Assembly: GCF_016860525.1 (NCBI RefSeq)
Contig: NZ_BNEA01000015.1
Span: 5,744,968-5,808,967 of the forward strand
DNA length: 64,000 nt
Direction of reading: 5' to 3'
Origin: Streptomyces rubradiris
GTDB taxonomy: Bacteria > Actinomycetota > Actinomycetes > Streptomycetales > Streptomycetaceae
In this document: piece after piece, positions 63,201-64,000 of the stretch
Position numbering within the stretch: position 1 is the stretch's first letter
Layout: every line of letters begins with the position of its first letter
Notes under the pieces: model-generated
The model's input: the letters and a program-made list of their open reading frames with translations, nothing else
Told to the model about the DNA's origin: nothing
Database searches by the model: none
Translations under genes and position numbers: made by a program

Positions 63201-64000
63201 TGAGCAGCGACGACGAGCGCTGGATCAGGCTGGGGAAGACGGCCCTGACCGACGCGCAGAAGGCGAAGTTCCCCACCTGAAGGACTACGCCGCCTGGTCC
63301 GTGGACCCGCGCGACCGGGACCGGGTGCGTGAAGCGGTCAAGGGGCAGCTGGTCGTCTCGCAGCGGGCGGAGAACGGGGCCGTGCTGGCGGCGACCGGTG
63401 TGCAGACCGCCGGTGTGCTGGACGACCTCTACCCCGGTGCCACGAAGGCGCACCTCGGACGGTGTTCCGCGACGGAAGGCCCACGCTGTCCGTGTGGGCC
63501 CCGACGGCGCGGAGCGTGTCGCTGGAGCTGGACGGTTCGGTCAGGAGCATGCGGCGGGACGACTCCACGGGCGTGTGGTCCGTGACGGGGCCGGCGTCCT
63601 GGAAGGGCAAGCCGTACCGGTACGTGGTGAAGGTGTGGGCGCCCAGCGCGGGCAAGGTGGTCACCAACAAGGTCACCGACCCGTACTCGCTCGCGCTCAC
63701 CGCGGACTCCGAGCGCAGCCTGGTCGTGGACCTGGACGACAGGTCCCTGGCCCCGGCGGGCTGGTCGGACCTGCGCAAGCCGAAGGCCGTGCCGCTGCGG
63801 GACGCGCGGATCCAGGAGCTGCACATCAGGGACTTCTCCGTCGAGGACCGCACCTCCAGGCACCCGGGCACTACCTGGCGTTCACGACAAGGACAGCGAC
63901 GGTTCCCGGCACTGAGGAAGCTGGCCGAGTCGGTGGACGTCGTACGTGCACCTGCTGCCCGCCTTCGACATCGCCACGATCCCCGATCGCAAGGCGCACC
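60244..64000 (+). pseudogene. pulA: Bifunctional amylopullulanase (GH13) interrupted by several one-base deletions; runs off the window
   Basis: From GTG at 60244, the signal (ALAATLLSPLAAHAA) leads into an amylase-type GH13 domain ([26 protein letters not shown]), then two similar PUD/CBM41 modules ([22 protein letters not shown]), a CBM48-like segment (PTLSVWAPTARSVSLELDG) and the start of a second, pullulanase catalytic domain (IQELHIRDFSVED). Reading needs frame changes near 60806, 62563, 63274 and 63460, and at least four more after 63865; each is restored by adding one or two bases. Pieces: 60244-60806, 60807-62563, 62564-63274, 63275-63460, 63461-about 63868. Protein similarity stays intact between breaks, which suggests recent decay or sequencing error. 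Confidence 0.85.

Noticed and set aside
1..64000. tRNA, rRNA, insertion sequence or prophage genes
   Set aside because: No cloverleaf-like segments, transposase or phage structural motifs were seen in either strand while reading the intergenic spaces and proteins.

Overview
The window is high-GC chromosomal DNA from a Streptomyces or very close relative. Codon third positions are almost always G or C, GTG starts are common, and the gene set is typically streptomycete: an AfsR-type SARP regulator, F420:NADP reductase, glnE beside a GlnA2-type enzyme, a sedolisin protease, and a MalR-controlled maltose operon next to secreted amylases. From memory, the stretch from the amylases through glnE to glnA2 and on to panB matches the gene order of the S. 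coelicolor SCO22xx region, so most of this is conserved core. Accessory DNA is confined to short islands and to the spaces between genes. No tRNA, rRNA, CRISPR array, insertion sequence or prophage was seen.

Layout. 1-2630: an iron-uptake operon efeO-efeB-efeU on the minus strand behind an iron-box-like site. 2.8-10.6 kb: single housekeeping or unassigned genes (PhzF-like, methionine aminopeptidase, an MFS transporter, a SIS-like protein, a sialidase, F420:NADP oxidoreductase, a site-2 protease). 10.7-16.2 kb: a degenerate repeat array, a 1083-residue SARP regulator, and a drug-type ABC exporter pair facing it. 16.3-19.0 kb: a three-gene zinc-ribbon/membrane cassette in which two neighbouring proteins share a glycine/alanine/valine-rich motif that looks like a bacterial amyloid-signalling motif; this is the most novel-looking locus. 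19.3-26.2 kb: panB, an MFS/TetR efflux pair with a good operator, a membrane exonuclease/phosphatase-fold protein, another MFS and a VOC protein. 26.2-29.0 kb: a small island of inverted and direct repeats around one membrane protein, followed by an RsbW-like ATPase/HTH pair. 29.0-33.6 kb: secreted SGNH hydrolase, S53 protease, DUF305 and DUF3105 proteins. 33.7-38.2 kb: nsrR and hmp for nitric-oxide defence with a perfect 11-1-11 operator, a decayed racemase, and a MarR/deaminase/paired-SMR locus. 38.9-46.9 kb: glnA2 converging on an Orn/Lys/Arg decarboxylase, suggesting polyamine use, then a PD40 protein, an MFS, a phosphoesterase and a DUF72 protein. 47.2-51.1 kb: glnE flanked by two different tandem-repeat arrays. 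51.2-64 kb: a PAP2 protein, then malR/malEFG, aglA, a terminator, the alpha-amylase aml and an amylopullulanase gene interrupted by several one-base deletions.

How the genes work together. Nitrogen: glnE adenylylates glutamine synthetase, while the GlnA2-type enzyme is expected to glutamylate polyamines; the decarboxylase next to it could supply them. Carbon: secreted amylase and pullulanase cut starch to maltodextrins, MalEFG imports them, AglA hydrolyses them and MalR represses the set through CTTGCAG-like half-sites. Stress: Hmp detoxifies NO under NsrR, and EfeOBU brings in iron under an iron-dependent repressor.

A recurrent feature is short GC-rich tandem arrays (units of 24, 30/32, 33-35, 36-38, 58-60 and 61 bp) lying only in intergenic spaces, often right after a stop codon. 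The pullulanase deletions are all one-base losses and become denser toward the right edge, so sequence error must be separated from true decay.
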